A stretch of 64,000 nucleotides of DNA from NCBI GenBank assembly GCA_036677445.1, contig JAVBWI010000023.1, forward strand, positions 318,237 to 382,236, read 5' to 3'. The stretch's first letter is position 1, and each line of letters starts with the position of its first letter. Positions 1-7,997 of this stretch are shown here, piece after piece. The position numbers and the translations under genes were made by a program. The notes under the pieces are model-generated. The model was given only the letters and a program-made list of their open reading frames with translations, did not search any database and was not told where the DNA came from. Source of the stretch: JAVBWI01 sp036677445. Lineage in GTDB: Bacteria; Bacillota; Clostridia; Christensenellales; CAG-138.

Positions 1-669
1 GTTCGCGTCCGCCTTGGTATGCACCAGCTTGTTGCTGTTTTCCAAATGATAGCCGTCGCTGTCCTTGTTGGTAGGCTTGACATCGAACGTTCCGCGGCTG
101 ACGATGGCCCGGAAATCCTGGTTCTGTATCGCATAGGCGGCGAGCTTTGCCATATCGCGCGCAGTCGTGTAATGCTCGTCTTCATGCACGCCGTGGGGGT
201 TGACATAATGCGTGTTCGTCATGCCCAGAGACACGGCCTTTGCGTTCATCATATCGGCAAAGCCTTCTATGGAGCCGCCCAGGTGTACGGCAATGGCGGC
301 GGCGGCATCGTTGCCGGAAACCAGCATGAGGCCGTAAACAAGATCGCGCAGCGTGAGCGTTTCGCCGGGAACCAGGCCCATCAGGGAGCTTTGCGAATAA
401 AATCCGCGTTTTACTTCCTCGCCAACGGTGATCTCCTCATCCAGATTGCCGTTTTCGAGCGCCAGGATGCAGGTCATTATTTTTGTGGTGCTTGCGGGAT
501 ATGCGCGCTCGTCGGCGGCTTTTTCAAACAGGGCGGTGCCGGTTGCAGCCTCGGCCAACAGTACGTACTTCGTACTGATGCTCCCCTCCGGGTCAAAAAC
601 GGCCAGCGCTGTGGGAGTCACGCTGAACAGAATGAGCAGCGCCAGAAACGCGCAAACGAATCTTTTCAA
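1..669 (-). CDS. D-alanyl-D-alanine carboxypeptidase, serine type (partial, C-terminus beyond window)
   Basis: Penicillin-binding protein of the S11/DacF type that trims the terminal D-Ala from peptidoglycan stem peptides outside the membrane. Only the first 223 codons are in the window. The start is TTG at 669, with AAAGGA about 8 nt upstream. A signal peptide (KR followed by a hydrophobic stretch ending near ALA-23) is visible. The active-site SxxK is S60-T-T-K63 and the second motif is S118-G-N120; the KTG box would lie beyond position 1. It is transcribed divergently from the two-component operon. The family call is firm; which paralogue it is cannot be decided. Confidence 0.93.
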   Translation of the reverse strand, partial: MKRFVCAFLALLILFSVTPTALAVFDPEGSISTKYVLLAEAATGTALFEKAADERAYPASTTKIMTCILALENGNLDEEITVGEEVKRGFYSQSSLMGLVPGETLTLRDLVYGLMLVSGNDAAAAIAVHLGGSIEGFADMMNAKAVSLGMTNTHYVNPHGVHEDEHYTTARDMAKLAAYAIQNQDFRAIVSRGTFDVKPTNKDSDGYHLENSNKLVHTKADAN

Positions 670-1046
670 AGCATTCAGTCCTTTTTCACTTTCTATGCCG
701 CGCGAAACGCCGCACGCGCAGGCACACCCAAAATCACATATAAGTATAACAAACGATCACCCTGCTTGTATAGTGAAATCTCCGTATTTTCACGTTTCAT
801 CCCTATTTTCCGCAGGATTATGGCGTGCAAAATTGCTTGGATGTGGTATACTGAATAGAACGGTATGCACCGGATACAGGCAATTGCATGCGGACAGTAT
901 ACCGCAAAACGGTGTTTGTTTAAGAAAGCGGACATGCCGGTTTTGCTTTCAATACTTTAAAGCGGTATGCGCATCGTTTTTTATTGGACTGCCCGGATGT
1001 CCTGTCCGGGTGGATATTGCATTCGGGTGGAGGTGCGATTTAAAAT
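670..1046. other. Divergent intergenic region
   Basis: This 377-base gap separates the carboxypeptidase and response-regulator genes. On the + strand, TATACT at 847-852 is preceded by TGG (an extended -10), but there is no good -35. On the - strand, TATACT reads from 748 to 743, again with a weak -35. The + transcript would have a leader of about 190 nt with no recognisable riboswitch. No convincing open frame was seen. Confidence 0.45.
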
Positions 1047-1733
1047 ATGGCGACACGGATATTGTTGGTGGACGACGAGCCTTTGATATTAAAAGGCCTT
1101 CGGTTTTCCCTGCAGCAGGAAGGGTACGAGATCGACCAGTCGGCCGACGGTGAGGAAGCGCTGGACAAGATACTCAGCAACCCCTACGATCTTGTGCTGC
1201 TCGACGTCATGCTGCCCAAGCTCTCCGGCATTGAGGTGTGTCAGCGCGTGCGCGAAACCTCCGATGTTCCCATCATCATGCTCACCGCCAAGGGAGAGGA
1301 CATGGATAAGATACTCGGCCTTGAGTACGGGGCGGACGATTATATGACTAAGCCCTTCAATATACTTGAGGTCAAGGCACGCATCAAGACCATACTGCGC
1401 CGTGCTGCCGGGCGGCGCGAGCCGCAGAAGCCGCAGCTTTCCGGCGGCGGGCTTTTCTTAGACGCCGCCACCCGCTCCGTCGAGGCGGACGGCAGGCCCG
1501 TCAACCTGACAGTGAAGGAATTCGATCTGCTGCAGCTGTTCATGTCCACCCCCGGCCGCGTATACAGCCGCGAGGAACTGCTGGAAACCATCTGGGGATA
1601 CGACTACATCGGCGATTTCCGCACGGTGGATGTGCATATCCGCCGCCTGCGCGAGAAGATTGAGCCGGATCCCGCCAAGCCCCAGTATATTATGACAAAA
1701 TGGGGGGTCGGCTACTACTTTGGGCATGCGTAG
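1047..1733 (+). CDS. OmpR/PhoB-family response regulator
   Basis: DNA-binding partner of the histidine kinase encoded next. The receiver domain (residues 1-115) has the acidic pair after ILLVDDE, the phospho-acceptor D53 in LLDVMLP, the conserved T in MLTAKGED and the K in DYMTKPF. A winged-helix effector domain covers about residues 130-228, with DVHIRRLREK typical of the recognition helix. The start ATG is preceded by GGAGGTG. The 228-aa length is usual. The stop codon lies inside the start region of the kinase gene, indicating translational coupling. It could be a WalR/PhoP-like regulator, but the regulon cannot be read from the sequence. Confidence 0.95.
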   Translation: MATRILLVDDEPLILKGLRFSLQQEGYEIDQSADGEEALDKILSNPYDLVLLDVMLPKLSGIEVCQRVRETSDVPIIMLTAKGEDMDKILGLEYGADDYMTKPFNILEVKARIKTILRRAAGRREPQKPQLSGGGLFLDAATRSVEADGRPVNLTVKEFDLLQLFMSTPGRVYSREELLETIWGYDYIGDFRTVDVHIRRLREKIEPDPAKPQYIMTKWGVGYYFGHA

Positions 1734-3198
1734 ATTTTTGGGGTCCATCCGCTTTCGGATGGTCGCGATCTATCTCGTGATGATGACGCTGACATTTGTG
1801 GCGGTCAGCGGCATCGTTTCGGGCATCGTCGAGTCGTTTCTGGTATCCCAGCGCACACAGGAGCAGCAGAACGAGACGGAGCGTTTGGCTCTTGAAATTT
1901 CGCCTTTGTTTGCCAGGCAGGACGCGCTCTCGCTGTATAGGCTTGCTTCCAACTGGGCGCAAAAAACCGACGGGCGCGTGCTGCTGCTCGATTGCGACGC
2001 CGTGGTGCAGATGGATACCGCCTCGCAGTACAACGGCTACCGCCTGCCCTATCGCGAGGTGCGCGATGTTTTGCTTACCGACGCCGAGTCTTCCTACGGC
2101 TTTCACAAGCTGACCAATGTCAATGAACTGAACGACGCCTTCACATTCATCTCTTCGACGGATTGGGTGGTGTATTACACCGCCGCCGTAACGGCCGACG
2201 GGGAGATGCTTGGCGTGCTGCTGTATGCGGACAGCATACAGGACGCGGTGGACAGCGTCAACCGCGTCACACAGCAGATCGGCCTTGTATTCGTGGCGTT
2301 TGCCATTGCGGTGGGGATCGTCAGCCTGACGGTATCCGGCTGGCTTACCCGACCCATACTCACACTCACCAACGCCATACGCCGCGTGGGCGCGCAAGGG
2401 TACAGCGAGCGTGTGCCCGTGCGCGGCAAGGATGAGCTTGCGGCACTCTCCGAGGCCTTCAATATCATGAGCGAAAAGCTGGAAAACCATGACCGTCTGC
2501 GCAACGAATTCGTATCCAACGCCTCGCATGAGCTAAAGACGCCGCTTTCCACGATGAAGATACTCTCGGAATCCATGCTGTATCAGGATCAGCCGGACCC
2601 CAAAATGATGCGGGAGTTTTTCGGGGATATCAACCATGAGGTCGACCGTCTGACACATATCATCAACGATCTGCTGCGTCTTGTGCAGGAGGAGAACGCC
2701 GACCGCGCGCTCAACATGGCCGCCGTGGATCTGGAGGCGCTGGTACAGCGCGTCATCCGCCGGCTGATGCCGCTTGCCAAGAGCAAGGGCATACGTCTTG
2801 AGCGAAAGCTGCTCCCCGTAAAAATAGAAGCCGACGAATCCCGCATCGAGCAGGTGGTCACCAACCTGATTGACAACGCGCTCAAGTACACCGATAAGGG
2901 CAGCGTGGCGGTCACGCTCAAGCCGGACGGCGCCTACGCCGCACTCATCGTGCACGATACCGGCATAGGCATTCCCAAGGAAGCCATTCCCCGCCTGTTT
3001 GAACGTTTCTACCGTGTGGATAAGGCAAGAAGCCGCGACACCGGCGGCACGGGGCTGGGGCTCTCCATTGTGGAACGCATCGTCGCCATGCACGGCGGCT
3101 TCATTGAGGTGGAAAGTGTATTAGGCCGCGGATCGACATTTACGGTACGGCTGCCGCTGCATTCCCCTCAGCCTGAAGGAGGCGAAGGAAACGTATGA
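1726..3198 (+). CDS. Membrane sensor histidine kinase (HAMP, HisKA, HATPase)
   Basis: Sensor partner of the upstream regulator. The N-terminal membrane segment (about residues 10-33) is followed by an extracytoplasmic domain of roughly 150 residues, a second membrane segment near 185-208 and a HAMP linker. The phospho-acceptor helix has H268 in NASHELKTPLS. The ATP-binding domain has an N box (TNLIDNALKYTD), DTGIGIP, and GGTGLGLSIV. No PAS domain is evident. The ATG at 1726 overlaps the regulator gene by 8 nt; TTG at 1720 is an alternative start. The gene ends with an ATGA overlap into the first GerMN lipoprotein gene, so kinase and lipoprotein are probably co-translated. Confidence 0.95.
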   Translation: MRRFLGSIRFRMVAIYLVMMTLTFVAVSGIVSGIVESFLVSQRTQEQQNETERLALEISPLFARQDALSLYRLASNWAQKTDGRVLLLDCDAVVQMDTASQYNGYRLPYREVRDVLLTDAESSYGFHKLTNVNELNDAFTFISSTDWVVYYTAAVTADGEMLGVLLYADSIQDAVDSVNRVTQQIGLVFVAFAIAVGIVSLTVSGWLTRPILTLTNAIRRVGAQGYSERVPVRGKDELAALSEAFNIMSEKLENHDRLRNEFVSNASHELKTPLSTMKILSESMLYQDQPDPKMMREFFGDINHEVDRLTHIINDLLRLVQEENADRALNMAAVDLEALVQRVIRRLMPLAKSKGIRLERKLLPVKIEADESRIEQVVTNLIDNALKYTDKGSVAVTLKPDGAYAALIVHDTGIGIPKEAIPRLFERFYRVDKARSRDTGGTGLGLSIVERIVAMHGGFIEVESVLGRGSTFTVRLPLHSPQPEGGEGNV

Positions 3199-4154
3199 AA
3201 CGCCGGATGCTCTTCTGCTCTGTGCTGATATTGCTGCTGCTGCTTGGCGGCTGTATGCAGAATACAATCAACGAGGACGTAATACGGGATCCCCTGCCCG
3301 GTATCGACCCCGCGGCCGGCGTAGGGCGTGACGTGGATGTTACGCTGTATTTCCGCCTGACGGACGAGCCCGCCCTGGTGCCGGTGCAGCGTACCGTGAC
3401 CGTGCGCGCGAACGAGTACGTGGAGACGGCCGTTGTGCGCCAGCTTATCGCCGGGCCCGCCGCCCTTTACGGAGACCTGGAAGCCGTGCTTCCCGAAGGC
3501 ACACGAATGGTGGACGTCAGCCGGGAGGGCGGCATACTGTATGTTACGCTCAGTTCGGAATTGCTTTATGCCAAAGATACGTCGGCCACACGCCAGGAAT
3601 TGGAGTTATCCAACCGCCTGGCCGTATATGCCGTCGTCAATTCCCTGTGCGCGCTGGGAGGTACCAGCCGCGTACAGATCATGGTGGATACGGACGGTAC
3701 GGGGGAAGGCACCCGCGTATCTCCCTTTTTGCTGGGGTTTACTTCCGAGTACACCTCCTCGCAGTGGCTGGAGCCTATGGGTATGGAAAACTCCGTGGTC
3801 GTCACCCCCAAGATGCTCGTGGAAATCGTACTCAGCCATCTGGTGAAGGGGGAACTCGCGCAGGCGTATACGCTTTTTGCGGAAAGCGAAACAGGCGGCA
3901 TGCAAAAGCCGGATTTCGCGGCGTTTGAAACAGAGATGCTGTCGCTTGGCACAATGAACGCCTATACCGTACACAGCGCCAATATTTCTCCCGGTCAGAT
4001 CAACGGGGAAGCCACCGTCGATCTGACCTGGACCTCGCGCGGAACCGGCATGCCGCATACGGCAAATAACGCGGTGCTGCAGTTGATTCCGGAAGGCGAG
4101 TTGTACAAGGTTGGGTATTACTCGCTGCTGAGCATATTGCAGGCGGGGCAATAG
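3195..4154 (+). CDS. GerMN-domain lipoprotein
   Basis: Predicted lipoprotein of 319 aa. The signal peptide ends in the lipobox LLGGC, so the mature N-terminus should be C20, lipid-anchored on the outer face of the membrane. A GerMN (sporulation/germination) domain lies at about residues 45-165: VDVTLYFRLTDE, then a region on cumulative values ending YAVVNSLCALG. The C-terminal half is less conserved and could bind ligand. Its ATG overlaps the kinase stop by 4 nt. GerMN domains occur in spore protein GerM and in actinobacterial LpqB. Because of its operon position I infer a role tied to the sensor kinase rather than to germination. Confidence 0.88.
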   Translation: MKRRMLFCSVLILLLLLGGCMQNTINEDVIRDPLPGIDPAAGVGRDVDVTLYFRLTDEPALVPVQRTVTVRANEYVETAVVRQLIAGPAALYGDLEAVLPEGTRMVDVSREGGILYVTLSSELLYAKDTSATRQELELSNRLAVYAVVNSLCALGGTSRVQIMVDTDGTGEGTRVSPFLLGFTSEYTSSQWLEPMGMENSVVVTPKMLVEIVLSHLVKGELAQAYTLFAESETGGMQKPDFAAFETEMLSLGTMNAYTVHSANISPGQINGEATVDLTWTSRGTGMPHTANNAVLQLIPEGELYKVGYYSLLSILQAGQ

Positions 4155-4156
4155 GA

Positions 4157-5710
4157 ATGGAAACGGGTATGACAAAACAGAGATTCAACGGCATACGTAT
4201 ACTCGCGGCGGGCTTGTGCGCGCTGTTGCTTTCCGGCTGCGCGGTGCAGGCGGAGTACCCGCCCGCGCTTGCGGAAAGTACTGCGACGCCGCCGCCTGTA
4301 GAAACAAAGCAGGATGTGCCGCTAATGGTGGAGCTGTATTTCCGCTCCTCCGACGGGCGTACGCTAAGCGCCGAGCAGCGCGAAGTGGTGTGGCCGGCAG
4401 GCACAAGCCGCGCACAAGCCGCGCTAAGCGCTTTGTGCGACGGCCCGAACAGTCCCTCGCTCGCCGCGGTGGTTCCTTCCGGGCTTTCGCTTAAGGATGT
4501 GGAGCTTTCCGGCGATGTGTGCCATGTCTATTTTACCGGCAGCGCGCCGGAGAATACGCAGGAGCTGCTGATCGCGCGCGCGGCTATCGCCGCGACGGTG
4601 CGGGCCAGCGAGGGGATCCTGTATTCGGATATCTATATCAACGGCATGCAGCCCGGCTACAACGGCCGACCATTGGGCGTACTGCAGCCGGTGGATGTGG
4701 CACTCGACGTATATCTTGCCGACATCAAGCAGGAATCCGTCTCTATAGAACAGGCGGAAGGGGAAGCGGGCACGTTTGACAGCTGGAATGTGCCTCTGTA
4801 TTTTTCTGACGCCAAGGGCGAATTTCTCCTTTGTGATGTGCGCACACTGCCCTATAGCCGGAAGGTGGATGCAAGCCTCGTTATCACGACATTGCTGGGT
4901 GAGCTTGCCAAAGGTCCGGTGGAAAGCAATGGCCGCGAACCCATATTGCCTATCGACATGCGTCTGAACAAATGCGTGTTTGTGCAGGATGGCGTTTTCC
5001 TGCCGCAGGGGGCGGAGGAAGAGACTGTGGCGCCCCCTGCAGCGGATGAACCCGGTATCGTGGAACTGTATTTTTCCAGGCCGTCGGAAAATTTTGATGA
5101 AATGATGGTATATGCCTCTATCGTATACACGGTAACGGGCTTTTGGCCGAAGGTGGAAGGCGTGCGTATTTATCTCGATGACGAATTGGTGGATGTCGCG
5201 GACGTATTGGGGCTTGATATTTCGCCGCACACGGGCTTTACGCGCACAGACTTTAAAGGGATGCTGGGGCATACGGCCACGCTGGCGTTTCCAGATCAGG
5301 ATGGTCTCGGCCTTTACCCGGTGCTTCGCTGCATGCCGCAGCATGCGGTATATGATCCGCTCGCCCGCCTGCGCGCGCTCTTTACAGGCCCTGCCGACCC
5401 TGGCGTGCCGCTGGCGCTGTTTGCGCCGGAGGATGCGCTCAGCGTATCCGTGCAAGGTAATACGGCCGTTGTGAACTGGAAACCCGGCTTTTATGAAAAG
5501 CTTGCTGCGTTTGTGGACAGCGGCGTTTCGCATCTGCCGCGCAATACGCGCGCGCAGATGGTCGTGTTCGCGGTGGTGAACACGCTTGCGGGCATCCCCG
5601 GCATAGAGCGGGTATGGATGCTGGAGGATGGACAGCGGATCAATAAGAGCATCGATATGATTTATTTGGGCAATGCATTGTTTTATAACCCGGGGCTCAT
5701 GCTTACGTGA
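4157..5710 (+). CDS. Multi-GerMN-domain lipoprotein
   Basis: Second lipoprotein of the operon, 517 aa, starting 2 nt after the previous stop. The lipobox is LLLSGC, followed by a Thr/Pro-rich linker. At least three GerMN-like units can be seen: near residues 55-150 (VELYFRSSDGRTLS), 190-275 (VPLYFSDAKGEF) and a divergent C-terminal one around 385-500 ending VVNTLAGIPG. An intermediate segment (VELYFSRPSENFDEM) may be a fourth, truncated unit. ATG at 4169 would also give a good signal peptide. Tandem duplication of GerMN units in one lipoprotein is unusual. The product probably works with the first lipoprotein at the cell surface. Confidence 0.85.
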   Translation: METGMTKQRFNGIRILAAGLCALLLSGCAVQAEYPPALAESTATPPPVETKQDVPLMVELYFRSSDGRTLSAEQREVVWPAGTSRAQAALSALCDGPNSPSLAAVVPSGLSLKDVELSGDVCHVYFTGSAPENTQELLIARAAIAATVRASEGILYSDIYINGMQPGYNGRPLGVLQPVDVALDVYLADIKQESVSIEQAEGEAGTFDSWNVPLYFSDAKGEFLLCDVRTLPYSRKVDASLVITTLLGELAKGPVESNGREPILPIDMRLNKCVFVQDGVFLPQGAEEETVAPPAADEPGIVELYFSRPSENFDEMMVYASIVYTVTGFWPKVEGVRIYLDDELVDVADVLGLDISPHTGFTRTDFKGMLGHTATLAFPDQDGLGLYPVLRCMPQHAVYDPLARLRALFTGPADPGVPLALFAPEDALSVSVQGNTAVVNWKPGFYEKLAAFVDSGVSHLPRNTRAQMVVFAVVNTLAGIPGIERVWMLEDGQRINKSIDMIYLGNALFYNPGLMLT

Positions 5711-5723
5711 ACCGTATGGTATG

Positions 5724-5796
5724 TATGGTTTATTCATAGAATTTATGGTTTGTTCATAGATAGGAATATGCGTCTTCATTCACATTGCGTTATAAT
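5724..5796 (+). promoter_or_regulatory. Duplicated operator-like site and -10 box upstream of LCP gene
   Basis: Two 17-bp direct repeats, TATGGTTTATTCATAGA (5724-5740) and TATGGTTTGTTCATAGA (5744-5760), start 20 bp apart, about two helical turns. Each contains an inverted TATG...CATA pair. A perfect TATAAT follows at 5791-5796 with no recognisable -35, which suits an activator-dependent promoter. The identity of the regulator is inference; the adjacent response regulator is a candidate. Confidence 0.55.
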
Positions 5797-5843
5797 GAGG
5801 CGTTGAATATTTTTTGTCGAAGGGATTGCCCAAGGAGAGAAGT

Positions 5844-7460
5844 ATGCAGAACGATCAGGATTCCCGCAAGATCCGGCGCGTTGGGAAGGACGTGCCTGCG
5901 GCGCCGCAAATAGATGAGCAGTATGGGACTGCACAGGATTTTGTACAGCCCTCCGAGGCTGCGAAACAGGCGGCGGATGCGGCCGTGCAACGCCATCTTG
6001 CGCGCGAACAGGCGCAAGATGAGGGAAAAATGCCGCGTGCAGGCAAACGGCGCAAAAAAAAGATGGGCAGGACAGGCCGCGTCATACTTTGGGTGCTGCT
6101 AGCGTTATTAGTAGTCGGCGGCGTTTCGTTGGCGAAATTCTATTATGATATCAGTCACCCGCAGTCGCTTTTCCAGGAGGAAACGGCAACGCCCGCCCCT
6201 TCCGCAACGCCCGCAGACGCCACGCCCGGTATCCCCACCCCCACACCCACGCCCGACCCGTCCGAGCAGCTTTTGAGTCAGGCGGACCTAGAGTTCATGA
6301 AGAACCGGGTCAACATACTCATGCTGGGCATTGACGAGAGCACGGAACGCGCGAACTGGGGTTCTTTCCGCACGGATACCATGATTCTTGTCTCTATCGA
6401 TTTCGATACCAGCAAAGTGGACATGATCTCCATACCGCGCGACAGCTATGTCAAAATCTGCAACGGCAGCGGCAAGGTGCGCTCCGCCGAGAACGGCGCG
6501 CAGTACGGCAAGATCAACAGCGCTTTTCCCACCGGCGGCGGCGCGCAGAAAAACGGATTTGAGTATGCCATGGGTACGGTCAGCTATTTGCTAGGCGGGA
6601 TTCCCATACAGTATTACGTGGGCTTTAATATGAATGTCGTCAAACAGGTGGTCGACGCCATGGGCGGCGTGGATTACGATGTGGATATCGAGGTCAATAT
6701 GAACGGCCGCAAGCTCTTGCCCGGCATGCAGCATATGGATGGGCAGGCGGTGCTCGACTATTCGCGGCAGCGCAAGGGCTCTTCGGACATCGCACGCGTG
6801 GACCGCCAACAGCGCATACTGTTTGCAATATTCTCCCAGCTCAAGAGCACCGGGCAGATCGTCCACCTGCCTGAAATTTATCAGGCGGTGGAGCAGAATA
6901 TCCAAACCAACCTCAGCTTCAAGCAAATTTCGTCGCTCGCGCTGCTCGCGATGCAGATGGATACAACGCAGCTTGGCCGGCATACCGTCGACGGCGAGTT
7001 CCTCAATATGTACGGCATCAGCTACTGGGGGTTGCACACCGGCAAGCTGGAAACGATGATCAAGGAGATATTCGGCATATCCGTCTCGTTGGATTCCGAC
7101 GTCAACGCCTCCAACGTCAGAGCGCAGATCCAAGCCAACCGCGCTCTGATCGCCGCCGAGCTTGCGGCTGCCAACGCGGCGATCGAAAATGCGAACTATA
7201 TACTCGGCAATTTCGACGCATGGCTTGCGGACGGCACACGAAGCCAGCTCAAATCCGCCAAGAGCCAGCTGGAAGACGCTGTTGAAGCCGAGGACAAGGC
7301 ATTGCTGGATACGTATACCGCGCCGCTCGCGCAGCTGTGCGATACCATTCTCGCACAGCTGCAAAGCTATGGCGCGTTGGACGGAGCGGCGCGGCCGGAA
7401 GTCACACAGACGCCTTTGCCGGAGGATGCCATACCCGAGCTTGACGAGCCCGTCGGCTGA
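5844..7460 (+). CDS. LytR-CpsA-Psr (LCP) family wall glycopolymer transferase
   Basis: LCP enzymes move teichoic acids or other undecaprenyl-linked polymers onto peptidoglycan outside the membrane. The start ATG at 5844 has AAGGAG 5 nt upstream; an in-frame TTG at 5814 is less likely. The order is a basic cytoplasmic segment, one membrane helix around residues 75-95 (WVLLALLVVGGVSLAKF), a Pro/Thr linker, then the LCP catalytic domain from about residue 145 (NILMLGIDES, RTDTMILVSID, MISIPRDSYV, and Arg-rich DYSRQRKGSSDIARVDRQQ). A C-terminal helical region of about 120 residues rich in Ala and Asn is extra. Total 538 aa. It follows the sensor/lipoprotein operon but has its own promoter region. 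Confidence 0.93.
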   Translation: MQNDQDSRKIRRVGKDVPAAPQIDEQYGTAQDFVQPSEAAKQAADAAVQRHLAREQAQDEGKMPRAGKRRKKKMGRTGRVILWVLLALLVVGGVSLAKFYYDISHPQSLFQEETATPAPSATPADATPGIPTPTPTPDPSEQLLSQADLEFMKNRVNILMLGIDESTERANWGSFRTDTMILVSIDFDTSKVDMISIPRDSYVKICNGSGKVRSAENGAQYGKINSAFPTGGGAQKNGFEYAMGTVSYLLGGIPIQYYVGFNMNVVKQVVDAMGGVDYDVDIEVNMNGRKLLPGMQHMDGQAVLDYSRQRKGSSDIARVDRQQRILFAIFSQLKSTGQIVHLPEIYQAVEQNIQTNLSFKQISSLALLAMQMDTTQLGRHTVDGEFLNMYGISYWGLHTGKLETMIKEIFGISVSLDSDVNASNVRAQIQANRALIAAELAAANAAIENANYILGNFDAWLADGTRSQLKSAKSQLEDAVEAEDKALLDTYTAPLAQLCDTILAQLQSYGALDGAARPEVTQTPLPEDAIPELDEPVG

Positions 7461-7521
7461 TGTTTCAGGCAGGTCTAATCGGTTATACATGAACCATAGA
7501 CGATTGAGGAGGTGATTTGGA

Positions 7522-7716
7522 ATGGGCTGTTGCATCCGCAACCCCGGCGCATACGACAATTTAATGGAAGAGCACCGTAAGAAGGGGTTTGACGACCCGT
7601 TTGAACGAATCCCCGCGCGCTATTTTAAGTGCAGGCCCCGCGAAGCAGGACTCAAAGAATTGGCTGTAAGCGCCGTTGCCGCAGGCATATTGATCGTGCT
7701 GTTATTGCTATTGTAA
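7522..7716 (+). CDS. Small C-terminally membrane-anchored protein of unknown function
   Basis: A 64-residue open frame preceded by one of the strongest ribosome-binding sites in the window (GAGGAGGTGA, about 8 nt before ATG). The N-terminal two thirds is hydrophilic and begins MGCCIRNPG. The last 20 residues are hydrophobic (VAAGILIVLLLLL) and end the protein, so it should insert as a tail-anchored membrane protein. I do not recognise the family. It lies 61 nt after the LCP gene in the same direction and may be co-transcribed with it. The strong ribosome site is the main evidence that it is real. Confidence 0.7.
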   Translation: MGCCIRNPGAYDNLMEEHRKKGFDDPFERIPARYFKCRPREAGLKELAVSAVAAGILIVLLLLL

Positions 7717-7812
7717 AGTGTGGTTGCTAAAACGCGGCCGGTTCTGTTGTTGAAATAACCCAATATGTGATCCGTGCGTATGTAAAACGCATTATAACAT
7801 GCAAAATTCTGC

Positions 7813-7846
7813 ATAAGGGGTATGAGTGGCTGCTCATACCCCTTAT
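7813..7846 (+). terminator. Rho-independent terminator
   Basis: Perfect 14-bp stem (ATAAGGGGTATGAG with its complement) and a 6-base loop, followed by ATTGTATTT. It would end the LCP/small-protein transcript. Confidence 0.8.
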
Positions 7847-7910
7847 ATTGTATTTGCGTCGTCCTATCTCCGGTTTTCGCGCGAATTCTCTTAAAATCTC
7901 GCAGCTTTCC

Positions 7911-7939
7911 TTGCCGAGGCCATGCGCATCTGCTATAAT
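7911..7939 (+). promoter_or_regulatory. Promoter of the GNAT-like gene
   Basis: TTGCCG (7911-7916), 17 bp, then TATAAT (7934-7939) with TGC directly before the -10. It is a strong sigma-A-type extended promoter about 60 nt before the start codon. Confidence 0.8.
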
Positions 7940-7997
7940 AATCGAGGGTTCCGCGTTGTATACGCATGTGTTTTCATGCATCTGGAGGGGGGATATC

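Noticed and set aside
4424..5779. Long minus-strand frame of 451 codons opposite the second GerMN gene
   Set aside because: It covers a well-supported lipoprotein gene, its composition is rich in His and Arg as typical of antisense shadows, and no motif is recognisable.
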